A stretch of DNA of 64,000 bases. Origin: Phlebotomus papatasi (lineage: Eukaryota > Arthropoda > Insecta > Diptera > Psychodidae). Both the position numbers and the translations under genes were made by a program. The notes beneath the pieces are model-generated. The model searched no databases. It was given only the letters and a program-made list of their open reading frames with translations, and was not told where the DNA came from. Shown in pieces: positions 1 to 11,613 of the stretch; position 1 is the stretch's first letter, and each line of letters begins with the position of its first letter. Where the stretch lies: NCBI RefSeq assembly GCF_024763615.1, contig NC_077222.1:97559417-97623416 (forward strand), read 5' to 3'.

Positions 1-65
1 AACTCACGATAATTTAAGTCTAAAGTCTAAAGATACACATCAAAAGACGTAGAAATCCATTTCAA

Positions 66-230
66 TTACTCTTCTTAACGGCCGCTGAATTTTAATTTAT
101 CACGTTGAATCATTACAAATTCCATTTATTTATATAGAGTAACAATCTAAGAAAAGAATTTGTCAATTAGAATTTAAAGCAGAAAAGAAAATGAAGAAAA
201 ATATTATCAAAATCGATCCGATGTCAAACA
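66..230. repeat. Dispersed repeat, copy related to 51891-52050
   Basis: TCTTAACGGCCGCTGAATTT, the CATTACAAATTCCATT block and TAGAGTAACAATCTAAGAAAA here match, in the same order and strand, sequence at 51891-52050 inside the neprilysin intron. Unclassified; no coding seen. The rest of 1-540 shows nothing recognisable. Confidence 0.6.
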
Positions 231-554
231 TTCCGTGCGTCACTTTTCGTCACTTTTAACTGGTATTAATGAAAGGTTAAAATAACCTCACGATTTTTGA
301 CCTGGTTTGACCTGGTACGACGTTTCAGGGATATTTTTCCCTTTTGTAAAGACTACAAATTTATCAAAAAGTAAAATTATTTAGTAATTAATTAATACCA
401 TAAATTTAGTTCTTAAATAATTTTAGGAATAGGAAAAACATCCCAACGTATAAAACTTAAGGAAAAAATCTAACTGATATAAAAACCGTTTTTAACTAAA
501 GTGGAGTAATAACTTAGCGCCATTTTTAGAAAAAAAATTAATTAAATTGTAACT

Positions 555-705
555 TTTGAACTCTTATGTCGTATACCCTTTATGCCGTATCTGCAATTGT
601 TTTGTATCTGCATTTGATCTAAATGGCAATACAAATGCCTTCTCTTGCACGAAATACTGAAACAAAAGAAATGTAGATACGACAACGGTCGACAAAACCG
701 ACAAT
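555..705. mobile_element. Degraded MITE related to 28990-29130
   Basis: Carries GTATCTGCATTTGATCTAAA and, inverted, GAAATGTAGATACGACAACGG around a core that ends TCTCTTGCACGAAATACTGA, matching the better preserved copy at 29.0 kb. Confidence 0.6.
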
Positions 706-939
706 ATATAGATGGTGTATTTCTCAACTAATTTGGCCATATTTGGAATTATTAAAAAGGTTTTGAAATTTCCAACTCTGAGGTATCAGTTAAAAGTCCA
801 GAGCAGTTTTCCTTTCTAAAGGAAAACTATAATATTCTACTGTATAATTCTACCCCTGGCGAATACTGCCCCGGTTTCTCCTTATGAGTTTTTGGGAGCT
901 CAGCGGCCAAACAGTAAAAGAAGAAAGCTTCCTATCATC

Positions 940-1525
940 ATGTCGGGTGACTGAAAGTCTCATCTTCAATATACAATTCATTCAAAATTCTACTGATGAA
1001 CGGACTCAGGGCATCCAGGTTAGCAACCTGCGCCTGTCTATCCTTCGCCACTTCAGGAAGATGTTCGGGTTCGATCTCAAGGTGCTCCAATGCAAAATAT
1101 GCCCCGAGATCAAGGACTCCTCACAATGGCTTCCATAGTTTTCTGGGAAATCTTTCTTCCTTCATGCGCTGAACATGACTACCATCGAAGTTATGATCCC
1201 TCAACGCGAAGAAGCAACTCCTCGACTTTTAGTTCCTCACGAACGGCTACGTAACTCAATCGATATCGACGAGTAACTCCCTTTACCGCCCGGAGATATC
1301 CCATCTTGGCAGCTTGCACTCGCGATAGTTTCGGTCATTAACCGAAACCGATAATTTAACAGAACGACCAAGCTCGGCCTTCTTCACTACGCTTCCGCCA
1401 AGCTCCCTCATTGCTGGAGAAGGTTTACCCTCAGGTTTACCGATACCGATTCGCGACGAGAGTTCTGTCTCCATCCTATCACTCGTGAATAACACTGCAA
1501 GATACTTGAACTCCAAATGTTTCAA
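940..1525 (-). pseudogene. Non-LTR retrotransposon reverse transcriptase C-terminal fragment
   Basis: Minus-strand frames give KHLEFKYLAVLFTSD, MRELGGSVVKKAELGR and, after frame changes, RAVKGVTRR.RLSYVAVREEL, EELLLRVEG, RMKEERFPRKLW and EVAKDRQAQVANLDALSP. This order is the end of a LINE reverse transcriptase plus its C-terminal tail as seen in many arthropod elements (YLGVLFTSDG, RMPxxRLPKxLW, ALDRxAWR blocks). Several frameshifts and stops: a dead 5'-truncated copy. Confidence 0.75.
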
Positions 1526-1595
1526 TAGGACCCCACTAACATGTAGAGTGCATTATGCAATCTGTTGGGTGATTACCATTACCTCCGACCCTTCC

Positions 1596-2070
1596 GACTT
1601 TCTAATATTAAGATTAAGATTTGTCTATGGGTCGGTTATATTCCTTGCGGAACCGCTGCACCCAGGCCACTTATTTGGGCCCATTATGCACTCCCCATTC
1701 TCCTGTTCTATCTTAACCCCCAAGTCGGGTAAACCTGCTCCATATCACAGTGCTCTGTGTGCGTTCTGATACACACAGTACCGCTTTATATCACGGTAAA
1801 CCAACCTTGGTTTGTGGATCTGGGCAGTGAATGAGTATTTGTATTCGACTGAACTCTGCATGTCGAAACTTATTTCCTATACCAACCTCTCTTTTTAGGC
1901 GGTTCATTGTCAATGTATTGACATTACTTTTCCATTCATTCACTGGACGAATTCGAGACTATTACAGCAGCTGAAAAATCTGCAGCTGCCTAGTCCCGAA
2001 CCCTCGACCTCACAGTCACAGAGCCACTGCTCTATCCACTGATCCACTGAGGCCCCTGACTTTCTAATAT
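1596..2070 (-). mobile_element. Complete tRNA-derived SINE, family A, with 13-bp target duplication
   Basis: Read on the minus strand the element starts at about 2057 with a tRNA-like head (GGATCAGTGGATAGAGC as A box, GGTTCGGGAC-like B box), continues with a body of about 350 bp and ends in an ATCTTA-type short tandem tail near 1610. It is bounded by identical GACTTTCTAATAT at 1596-1608 and 2058-2070. The body closely matches the copy at 36030-36514. Confidence 0.85.
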
Positions 2071-2430
2071 ATTTTCATCGTTTTAATAACACTTCAAATT
2101 AGAAGCTTAAAGCGTTTGAAAATGTACACTTCGTTACAATTTTTTTTTTAAATTCTTGGCACTGTTTCACGGAGAGTTCTGTCTCGTGAGTTTGAGCATT
2201 CCGTAAAGTAGGGACGTTTTGCCATTTTTTTTATTTAAGCTTTCTCTTAAATGCCTCTTTTCCTCAATTTTCTTTTTTTATAAACATTATTGGTTGATTT
2301 TTTTAAGAGAAATATAAAATTTACAATATTGCGGTATTCACGTCTTAATAAATATTTAGTGTTATAAAATATTTTGACCTGATCGCTCTCTCTGATTGGT
2401 AGCTTTCAGGGCTTTAAAGCTCTTTAGCCA
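2071..2430. other. No feature recognised
   Basis: AT-rich. Near 2385-2440 it has CTCTGATTGG and the reverse form CCAATCAGAG, a short palindromic pair whose arms recur near 38840 and 58320, probably an old repeat end. Confidence 0.4.
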
Positions 2431-2553
2431 ATCAGAGAACAACATGCAGGTGAAGTGAATTTTTTGCGCAAACCTTAGGAAAAATCCTTAGTTTTTTTTT
2501 GTTATAGTAGAAGGGAGGTCTTAAAATATCAAGGGATGTCATACCGGACATAC

Positions 2554-3496
2554 CTATAGTTATATTGACGAACATGAAGAGACAGTAAGTGGAATAGGTC
2601 CTAGCATAAGCATTTCCCAGAGTTTGCAACAATTCACTGAGATTGAGCCAGAGAAAACGATAAGTTGAGATCATGGCAGCATTGCATTCAATCTTGACAT
2701 CCCGACGGAAGCATCTCGAGAGGCTCCTGGAAGCTTCTCGGATGGCTCGGGAATTGATATACCAGAGCGCACAATTCATGTTGATCATCGTGACGATGTG
2801 ATAGTAAGCAGAGGTATGCCAAAGTGCAAAGCCCTCCATGAGAGCACTCAGGGACAGGAGAAAGCAAATTGCGAGCAAAAGACATCCAACAGATATGATC
2901 ACGATCAGAACTTTGAGGTGTGGGAATTTCAGGTTCTCTCCTGTAACGCGGTAGTAGCGTAGCTGGAAAGTCCCCCACATAGTTTTGTAGACTGCAACAT
3001 GGTTGGCTACACCCCATCCCACGAAGGGAATAAAGAAATGTGGCACGAGGAAGATCACAAAAATGATTGCGTAGATATAGTCATCGAATTTTCGAGTAGT
3101 CTGAAGGATTTGTACGCGTTCGTAGCCCACGATAAGTACAATGGCTGTAGTTACGATGTAGAAAAAGATGGCATAGATTGTGGCTGAACTGGTCCAGCTG
3201 AAAGTGATCCTTCCGGGTTGGGATCTCGTGATTGGCATAACGGCCATCACGCGAAACAGCACAAGAAGGAGCTTGTGATCCCGATAGAACTGATCGTGGA
3301 TTTCCACAGTATCTCCATTGGCTGAACTCAGTTGAGCCCTGAGTGAGCGATCTTTTTCCCGTTGTACCAGTTGGGGATCCACAGTTCCTGTGATCCTTTG
3401 GCCCTTCTGAGAGATATCCCAAACCCTATTCATATCCCCATGGAGCAGGGAATGATTGATGGCTTCCTCAATGTCAGATTCACGGATACGAAACAT
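2554..3496 (-). CDS. CO2-type gustatory receptor (Gr21a/Gr63a family), 3' truncated by window
   Basis: Seven-transmembrane insect chemoreceptor of the conserved CO2 receptor clade; in flies and mosquitoes such subunits pair in the dendritic membrane of antennal or palp neurons to detect CO2. The frame reads through 943 bases without intron: a hydrophilic N-terminus of about 80 residues, then the family signatures FYRDHKLLLVLFR, PFVGWGVANHVA, RYYRVTGENLKFP, WHTSAYYHIVTMINMN and LGNAYARTYSTYCLFM, with hydrophobic spans at roughly residues 103-125, 138-158, 195-217 and beyond. The frame is open up to 3574 but the first ATG (MFRIRESD, 3494-3496) is taken as start. The coding part stops at a good donor (gtatgt just left of 2554) after the NITI motif, where relatives continue with about 100 more residues including the last membrane segments. 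I find no such exon in 1-2550, so it lies outside. Family is very likely; the Gr63a/mosquito Gr3 branch looks closer than Gr21a, from memory only. Confidence 0.88.
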
Positions 3497-3656
3497 TTCT
3501 GCCACGCACAGAAAACACCACAAACTGATGACTTTCCTCGGCAATTCGCGGTATTTAAAGAAAAGGAAAACCACTGAATATTGAAGTTTGTTTGTTCATT
3601 TATTATTCAAAAGAACCATCAGTGAGATGAATAATATAGGACGCAGCCTCATAGCC

Positions 3657-6600
3657 TCAGAGAGAGAAGCCCAATTCCTTAATCCATCCAAGTCCGTCTT
3701 CAGTGAAAGTCTTCGGATGGTATTCACAACCAACCCAATCACTATATCCCTCCTCTGCCAGCATCTTCAGAACATAGCCATAGTTAATCTCCCCGAAAGT
3801 ATTCGGTTCATTCCGGTGAGGCACTTGAGCAATCTGAACGTGTCCAATAAGGGGCAGAAAATCCCTAACAGAGTGAGTAATGTTGCCTCGGATATGTTGC
3901 AAATGAAACATGTCCAGCATTAGGCGAAGATTGGGGCTATTCACCTCATTAATCACATCCAGAGCTACTCATGGAAGTTCAATTAATTCAAATAGGTCAC
4001 AATAGGTTCAAGAGGCATTTCACTGAGATAAAAATTAGTGTATTCGTTTATAACAATTTATTTGCGATAATTGCAATGATTGCAATACTTCTTTAAAAAT
4101 ATTTTCCATCCTCACTGTATTTCACTGAGACTATCGGTTATTGTAATTTCGGACAAATCAATTTTATCTTCAAACTTCAAACAGCTCTCTTAAAAATTGC
4201 CAAAAGAAATTCACCTAAATAATCTGCAATGTAGATACTCCAGAAATGCATAAAAGTTAATACAAAATAATCAAAATTTAAACTTATAAATTGGTTTGTC
4301 CGAAATTACAAACTTTACCTCACTGACCTGTAGTAGCTTCGAAATAAATATAGAATTTAATCTATATCTGAAAATTCAATTACCAGTTCTTTCCCAATCA
4401 TAAACACGTTAATAATTCGATCCAAATATCAATACTATTTAAAATAATTTCAGCTTGATAAAGATTGGTTTATAAATGTGAAAATTATTAAATTATAAAT
4501 TTTAGTAAGAGTATATATGTACCTATATAACTTAAAGTGTAGTATTTAGCACACAAATTGAAAGTTTCTTGAGCAATAGGAGTATACAGCAATATTTCGG
4601 ACAGTTTAAAATATCGCCCACTTTGAGGGAAATATCGGACAATACAACTAAATTTATTAAAATTATAAGACTAACTTTAATTTGTTTAATGAGTAATTTT
4701 TCTTTTCTAAATATTTATTCCTTTAATATTATTTTAGTACAAAATAAAAGGATTTTAACGAAAATGTTAAAGAATTTTGCGTTTTTTTGCTGATTTAAAG
4801 CACAAATAATTGCCCCTAGATGTTTTGAATTAATAAATTGTCAAATGTTCTTGAGAAATATAAAAAAAAATCAAAATTTTGAGAAACAAAGCAAGTGGAC
4901 GATATTACAAACATAAACTCTCTAGTGAATTGCTAATAAAACAACTCTTTTTTTTTACAAGAAAAACAAAAGACAAATTTTGCTGATTTAAAGCACAAAT
5001 AATTGCCCCTAGATGTTTTGAATAAATAAATTGTCAAATGTTCTTGAGAAATATTTAAAAAAAATTCAAAATTTTGAAAGCAAAGCAAGTGGACGATATT
5101 ACAAACATAAGCTCTCTAGTGAATTGCTGATAAAACAACTCTTTTTTTTACAAGAAAAACAGAAGACAAATTAAAACAATTTGTGTCTTAATTTGTTATT
5201 GATTAGTTTTGTAGATCAAAAGTGAATTTTTCATGCAAATTACGTGTTTCTTGTAAAAAATAAATAGACGTTTTATCAGAAATTCAGCAAGAAGATTATG
5301 TTTCTAATGTTGTCCACTTGTTTTGTTTTCTCAGAATTCTGCAAATTTTTAAGCTTTTCAATAACTAGGGGAATATCAATGCCTAAAAAACAGGAAAAGA
5401 ATCGACTCAAATAACGAAATGATATGAAAAACGCCTTAAAAACAAGCCAAAGACGAAAAAACTTTCTGTACGGTGTTTCTCACAAGGTGGACGATATTAC
5501 AATTTCTGATTTTTTATCCCCCGTACCCTTGATATAGATCTGAAACCTATCGGCTTTTTGTGACCAAGATCTCATTACAAACAAAACACTTAACAGTTAA
5601 ACACATTATCCTTAATAAAAATCTATGAGTATCAGTTATATTCTAACGTCGTTACTATTTAGGAACGCCACAATCTTTTTCAATGGTCCCGGCACAATTT
5701 CGCATAAAATGTTTTCAATATACACTTTTATACATAAACAATGTTTTTATGTTTTTTTTCTTCTTATTTTTGAATGTATTAGGAATTGTTTTAGAAACCT
5801 GTCTTGAAATTTGTCCGAAATATTGTCCCATTTCGCTAAGTATTACCACTAGGAAAATAAAGAGTAACTGTAACGGTCCTAATGGTTAGAAATGTTTATT
5901 TGGAGTCTTCGAAGGACCCTTACTAAGTCGACTCATAGATTATTAACCTAGCCTTAATTTTCTCTTCCAAAACCATCTTTTTCGATTTATCAAAAACGTG
6001 TCTGGTAATTTCTTTTATTTTTAAAAATATTTTAGAGGTTGCCCTGGTGGATATTTCGTTCATAAGCGAAAGTACCCTTGAATTATTCCTAATAAAGATT
6101 TACAATGTCGAAGGTTAAAAGGGCTCTAGATAGCGTTTTACTCAAGCGATAGGGGTTAGTATGGATAAATTCGAAAGGTCTTGGAATTCCAGAAAAGCGG
6201 AATTCTTCCAGTCTTTTTCGCATTATCTCGTTAGTCGAAGCAATACTTTTTTTCATTGTATAACCATCAAAATATGTTAAAACTAAATATTCATGGAAAT
6301 TTGAGGAACAAAAAACGTGGCCGAAATTGCAAGCTGGCCGAAATTTGGTACAGCCCTCCTACTTCTCGGTAGACAAGATAATTCTGAGTAGATTTATCCG
6401 AAATCAAAAAAATACCAAACATTTTCTGTTAGCAAATGAAGTCAAACCAGTCCTTAAACGAAGAACTTTTATGTCTTAGATCTTGACTTAAATAATAAAA
6501 TATTTTTTCTACCACTAAGAAAAAAAAACTGTAGAGTTGGAACAACTCTATCGCCGAGTCGAATTAGTTTGAAGAATGTCGATGTAATTGCTACTCTGTT

Positions 6601-7500
6601 TCGTTGTAAATTTTCGTAAAATAAAGTTGAAACAACTCTTCGTGCGAGTTAAATTAATTCGTCGGATATCGATATAATTATTACTCTTTTTAGATGCAAA
6701 ATTTCATCTCGGCTGAAGTATATGCTTAAGTGTTTTCATTTTAAGAATATACTTCAGTCGAGAAGATTTTCATGTGACAAAGTTCATATAGAACATCAAT
6801 TAGAAATATTCGTGTTTTGATAAAATCAGTGAAATGCTTCTTTTTGTCAGTTTTTAGTCTAATTACCTCTTTCATAAGAATTAAGGTAATATCCAGGAAC
6901 AGCGTAACGATTTATTGGTTCAATGAGACCAACAATATTCTCCTTTTCTAGGATTTTCACGGCATATTTGAGGTTTTCAACATAAGCTTCGTGATTATCC
7001 TCCGTGGGTTCAGAAACTTTTCCCGCCATAATATGGATCCTAAGGAAAAAATTGCCTTTGATCAGTTCAATTCTTTTAAAAATAAAGTCTGTTAAATGCA
7101 ACTGAATTGCATTACTTCCTGCAATTGAGTGCTTTTGCATATTCCACCGTGGTTTCCAGATCGCTACGAAAAGTTTCACGGAAGTCTGGACCTTTGGAGT
7201 CTCCATGGAGAGCAGCTACACCGAATTCTCCCCCAGAAACCGTCCCTAAAAACCGTAAAATTGCAGTTGAATTTAAAAAAAAAGTGTTCTCAAGGTTGAG
7301 GCATGCGCACCTGTTCGAATGTTGATTAGCACCTGAGTGAGTGATTGTTTGGCTGTCAAGAGATCTTCAATACTGAAGCCCTTGGGAAAGGCACTCTCAA
7401 CACCCTGAAATCCTGCCAGGCGTGCTAAATTGTACCTCTCCAGCAAACTCCCACTCTCCGTGAACATAAACGAAAGGTTGGCACAGAATTTCAGGGCCAT
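3657..7500 (-). CDS. Gip: Putative hydroxypyruvate isomerase, four exons, complete
   Basis: TIM-barrel enzyme of the xylose-isomerase-like superfamily; the family is annotated as interconverting hydroxypyruvate and tartronate semialdehyde, although the physiological role in animals is unsettled. Exons (minus): 7500-7311, 7245-7116, 7039-6867 and 3964-3657, all with GT-AG junctions and consistent phases, giving 266 residues, the usual size. Start MALKFCANLSFMF is the first ATG of exon 1; stop TGA at 3659-3657. Visible family blocks are INIRTG, EYAKALNCRKIHIMAG, LIEPIN (Glu147), LDMFH (Asp182, His185), GHVQIAQVP and GCEYHPK (Glu245); these acidic and His residues match metal/catalytic positions of the family. 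The first two introns are only 65 and 76 bp; the third is 2902 bp and packed with repeats. The stop lies 160 bp upstream of the receptor start on the same strand. Very likely functional: no frameshift seen. Confidence 0.93.
4789..5172. repeat. 193-bp tandem duplication in Gip intron 3
   Basis: Two units (4789-4981 and 4982-5172) start GCTGATTTAAAGCACAAATA and both contain AAGCAAGTGGACGATATTAC and ACAAGAAAAAC. They differ at only a few positions. An inverted, diverged piece follows at 5220-5350. Confidence 0.85.
6180..6360. mobile_element. Element end related to 57260-57447
   Basis: Shares with 57.3 kb the order TCTTTTTC..ATCTCGTT..TCGAAG, GCATTGT-like, GTGGCCGAAATTGCAAGC and GGCCGAAATTTGGTACA, ending at a C-rich CCCTCCTA. 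Only one terminus is recognisable. Confidence 0.55.
6537..6763. repeat. Diverged 90-bp tandem duplication followed by a hairpin
   Basis: GTTGGAACAACTCTATCGCC at about 6537 is repeated as GTTGAAACAACTCTTCGTGC at about 6626. Directly after, TCTCGGCTGAAGTATATGCT and its inverse (ATATACTTCAGTCGAGA) form a 23-bp stem at 6707-6763. Confidence 0.7.
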
Positions 7501-8217
7501 TTTCACAACGAATAATTCGCTCCAAAAAATAAACTTTCACGAGATAATTCTGATGAGGGAATCCCAACACTCGCGTCTGATTACTGAGAATAACTGAGAG
7601 ACTTCTTATCAGAAGTACTCTTGCTCTGTTTGCTCCCGTCGAAGCTTCTTATCAGACCGCCTAATCACTTAACGAATTGGAAATGATGACTGAATTGGTA
7701 TTTATTCTAATTCAACCTGAAGGCCTTAAAATTACCAATCTCTCTTTCGAGCGATGCTGGGATGGAAACTGGTGGGTAACTTGGCTTAAAGCCAGTTGTA
7801 CAGAGAACTCAATCAACCCAATAAACACTTCAAAGTCCAAGATTCATTCATAAAATAGTCGGAACATTTGAAAGGTTACACAGAATATATAGGGTATTTC
7901 AATTGTACAAGACAAGTTTTTCAAAAATTAATTTTACTGAGAGGTTATAAATAATATTCAAGCAGCCATTGTCCTAATAAGAATATTTAATTTTTATCAG
8001 TTTAACTAACCGTTTTGGTAAAGAATTTAAAATAGATCAGAATGATTTTTTAAATAAATATTCCTTGATCTTAAGACATTATTCGTGGTAGGGGAGACCG
8101 GGGCAGAATTAGTCGGCAATTGAAATTTTTCTTTGCCTATTATTAATTTACGGAAAACTTGTATCAATCAGTCTGATAAACATTTCAATGCATAGGGAGG
8201 AAAGTATTTACTCTTAT
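7501..8217. promoter_or_regulatory. Upstream region of Gip
   Basis: No ORF of note. Region should contain the Gip promoter but I see no convincing TATA or initiator. At 8089 begins a solo MITE end (TAGGGGAGACCGGGGCAG) also found at 17241 and 47763 (inverted). Confidence 0.3.
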
Positions 8218-8325
8218 GGCCTCTACACACTAGAGAAATTTATGTCCATATTGAAGAGTTTCTCCTACACAAGAGTAGAGTATTTGCATCAATATGGACA
8301 TAAGATTCTTTAATGTGTAGAGGCC
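8218..8325. mobile_element. 108-bp MITE, GGCCTCTACACA termini
   Basis: Arms GGCCTCTACACACTAGAGAA and its inverse at the right (TTCTTTAATGTGTAGAGGCC) continue inward through TTATGTCCATATTGA and its complement. One arm of the same family reappears at 13090. Confidence 0.8.
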
Positions 8326-8559
8326 ACTAATAGATAGATAATTAATTCAATATGCTTTCTAAAGGCCACTACATATTGGGAGCAATTTTCTTCAAAAATT
8401 GTATTTTTGACAGAATTTTGAGTTTTTTTTTCAAAGGTGTTTCACCTCCTTATACTAAGTTTCTATTATCTCTTTGTTTTTTTTTTTTTGGTCATTTCGG
8501 TAACTAAATGTTTTTCCTCATGACGGCGACGTATTCATTTTTCATATTTTTCTTATTCT

Positions 8560-9350
8560 TTTGAAAAAAAAATGGGGTAAAACTTTTATGTTACTAAAGA
8601 AGTGTCTAAGCCCTATGTTCACAACAATTATCAATTTCGCAACGATTCTCCTTTGAGTTAAGCAATTGATTTTATAAATTGTATCAAAATGAAACGTTTA
8701 AAGATTCCTTATTTTAATCAATTTCTATTTCATGATTATAATAAGATACTTATTATTATACAGATCCTAAGATGGTTCTGACATTTTTACCCTAAGTTCT
8801 AAAGGTATGAGAGGGTAGTTTCACGTAGACTAATAATTATTTATTTTAATTAAAAACAACTTCAAATGTTCTATAAAAAAGGTTTCGCTGATCGTTTTAA
8901 TGGATTAAGTTCAAAAATTTCAAAAATATATTTTCTAAAAGTGCTATAAAATTTAAAAAATAAATAAAAATTGTCTTTTAGTGTTTATGAATGATTTTAA
9001 ATTGATTCATGAATTCATGATTATAAAATATTATTAAAAAGACTTTTATACTACAAAAAAGAAGTTATGGAACGTTATAGTGATCTTTCAGTATTCAGAA
9101 ATAGTTTAGCAGTGCCTAAACCCTTGTATTTATAAATAAAATTATTAAAATTGAGCAATTAATAACGAATTATGACATCTTAAGTTTTCATATTTATAAA
9201 AAAATTGCTATTCTGTTATACAATCCTTGCTCGATTATATTTTTGTGTGTTTAAAGCCTTAAAAAGTTATAAAATACTTATTTAAATCCATTCTAATATC
9301 TCAAGTTGTGAATGAATGCAAATTTTTATTCCTTATAAACTGATCCATTC
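8560..9350. mobile_element. Diverged relative of the 1.24-kb element at 24362
   Basis: ATGGGGTAAAACTTTTATGT, ATTGATTTTATAAA.TG.ATCAAAAT and GAGGGTAGTTTCA-type blocks appear in the same order as in 24430-24740. Termini not recognised; no coding potential. Confidence 0.6.
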
Positions 9351-9888
9351 AGGAAAAAAAAGCTACAAAAGGAGTTAATTCATTGGTTGTAAGTATGTTG
9401 TACTGTTATAAAAATACATCAAATTTTGGGTCGAAGGACCAAATACTTACCAGAGATAGGTAAATCTAGCCGTGTGTTTGTTTTATTCCTCTGCAAATTT
9501 TATGGCAGTGTAAAGTGAAGGATAAGTATTCTTAATAATTAGAATTCCAATTCTACAATTAAACGGAAGAAAGCCTTGAAAATTTAAAATGTTTCAATCA
9601 AGAAAAATACCCTAAAACTATTTTCTTCTCCACATCGCTTTTTAAGAACCGCTAAGTAGAACCACTCGTAAAGATTCCTTACAATGGTGTGATAAAAGTC
9701 TAGAAGACTTCTCCAAGAAATTCTTACTACTGTTTTTTAAAGGTCGTATAGGTCGTACAGTTCTTATAGAGTGTATTAAGAGGTATTTCTACTATTCTTC
9801 CTTTTTATAAAATTTTGAAAATCTTCCTTCTGGTTGTCAATGAATCAGAAAATGCTATAAAAAGTGTCCAATCATTTATTCGTTCGGA

Positions 9889-10109
9889 TATGGGGAGGTG
9901 GGGCTACTTTGAGCTGTGGGGCTACATTGTTATACGATTTTTTCGCAGATTTTTAATGGAAACTGGGTTTTGACATGATGTAATTTGGTTACACAAAATA
10001 ATTTTGGATCCAAATAAAATATTTGTAAGGACTAGCTTCATTTAGAAATACGCGGAAAAGTTGTATAACAATCTATCCCCACAGCTCAAAGTAGCCTCAC
10101 CTTCCCCTA
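9889..10109. mobile_element. TA-flanked MITE with 30-bp terminal inverted repeats
   Basis: Left end TATGGGGAGGTGGGGCTAC, continuing TTTGAGCTGTGGGG; right end is its inverse (CCCCACAGCTCAAAGTAG, then CCTCACCTTCCCCTA). About 221 bp, non-coding. Confidence 0.85.
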
Positions 10110-11613
10110 TAGAGGCCAAACGGTTAGAGATATCACCAGAAAATGTTCAATGAACCCCATGAATGCATAATCTTTTTACATTATTTTTTACACTCTGATA
10201 ATCCCGTAAATTATTATTTTTATCCAGATGAGAAATCGCGATTAAATACACTTGAAAAATGAATATTAATGTCTCAATTTTAATTCCAAAATTATACCAA
10301 GTCGATTACAAGCGATCTTAACTCTCGCTGCTATATTTTATTTTTTATCCCATCTTATAATCACACCATTAAGCAAGAATATTCCTTATGAATGATTGAA
10401 AATGTCCATCATGCAATTCCCCATCGTCTTTTTGGCTTTATGCATCCCATTCTCCTTCATGATCTGCATACGATGTGAGATAAATTTATAAACTCTTTAA
10501 TGAACTTCACGCAGCAATTAATCCAAGTGAATGAAAACTTACTAAGCGCATGAAGTTCTTTCTCAATGAACATCATATTTGCGTTTAGCGATAGTACAAA
10601 ATGCTACAAAATACAAATAAGTCATTTTTAGACTATTTATCGGCTTATCTCACGTTTGATTGCGTGACTGATGAGGTGGATTCGATAAACCAATTTTATT
10701 TCAAAATTGATGATAGAGCTGAATGAAAATGTGTGAGAAGTTCTATAAAAAAGTGCTATTTTGGTGGTATTTTAAATTTTTCAGAGCAAATTGTTGAGTC
10801 TGATATACAAGATGTCCATGTGAAATTAATTTACCGCATGTAAATCCACGAAAAAACAGCATTTCTTTCTCATCTTAATTGCTTCGTGACCGAAATTAGT
10901 GTGACATCTTGGGCGAGATTTTACACATGATGAGTATAAAAGGAAAAGTTAAAGAAAGAGACCCAAATGAAATTGCAAAGTTTTATGGTTTAAAATTTGC
11001 AGATTCTGCCAAGACTTCAAATGCTGCAGCTGCGTTCCATTTCGAATTCCCCACATAAAATGCAAAATGCTCATGCACTCCAGTTTGGTGCATCTTTAAA
11101 AGTATCTACTAAAGGTTCTTTTGACTGAGAAGATGAGTGCCAAAAAAACTAGAACACAATGTATAAATTGCTAAGTGAGACAGTGAACAATTTAAAATAG
11201 GCTTCTTTCGAAAATAAATCTACTTATGTGCCTAATGGATTTTAAATAAGACCAAAATTGCCAACTTCCTGACTCTGGGCCGAATGACCTTTGAGGAATT
11301 TTGTGGCTGCTGGTCGATTGGTTGAAGCCAAATGTAATGAGACGCTTGTTCGGTTTTTGTCTCACTTCTTTGGTGCAAGAAAAACAAGTAAAATCACCAC
11401 AATGGTCAGAGAACTCTCAACATTGTCCACAATACCCCGGTATGCCAAAAATTGCAAAAAAAACAAGTGCAAAAGAGAAGATATATCGAAAAACAGTAAA
11501 AGAAACATCATCTTACTTGATACATATGGTAAAAAAAAGTTCTAAAGCTGTTTTGTGATTTACCGGATTTTTGTATCAATTGGTTTTAGTTTGATATCTT
11601 GCAAAAAAACTAT
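10110..11613. other. No gene recognised
   Basis: Plain AT-rich DNA. Two overlapping 84-85 codon frames at 11291-11558 have no recognisable motif and Lys-rich, chance-like composition. Confidence 0.4.

Larger units (their letters stand above)
3965..6866 (-). other. Large repeat-filled third intron of Gip
   Basis: No exon or significant ORF seen here. It holds an inverted repeat with TTTGTCCGAAATTACAA-like arms (about 4141-4158 and 4294-4311), a 193-bp tandem duplication (4789-5172), inverted pieces of that same repeat to about 5500, a degenerate element near 6180-6360 related to one at 57.3 kb, a 90-bp tandem duplication (6537-6710) and a hairpin (6707-6763). Confidence 0.7.

Noticed and set aside
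2688..3422. Overlapping minus- and plus-strand frames of 60-113 codons across the receptor
   Set aside because: They are shadows of the conserved receptor frame; only the 2554-3496 frame shows family motifs.
4569..5889. Plus-strand frames of 60-74 codons in Gip intron 3
   Set aside because: AT-driven, low complexity, no motif, in repeat DNA antisense to the intron.
10668..10695. CTGATGA followed by GGATTCGATAAACC as a hammerhead
   Set aside because: No stem II and no GAAA in the right place.
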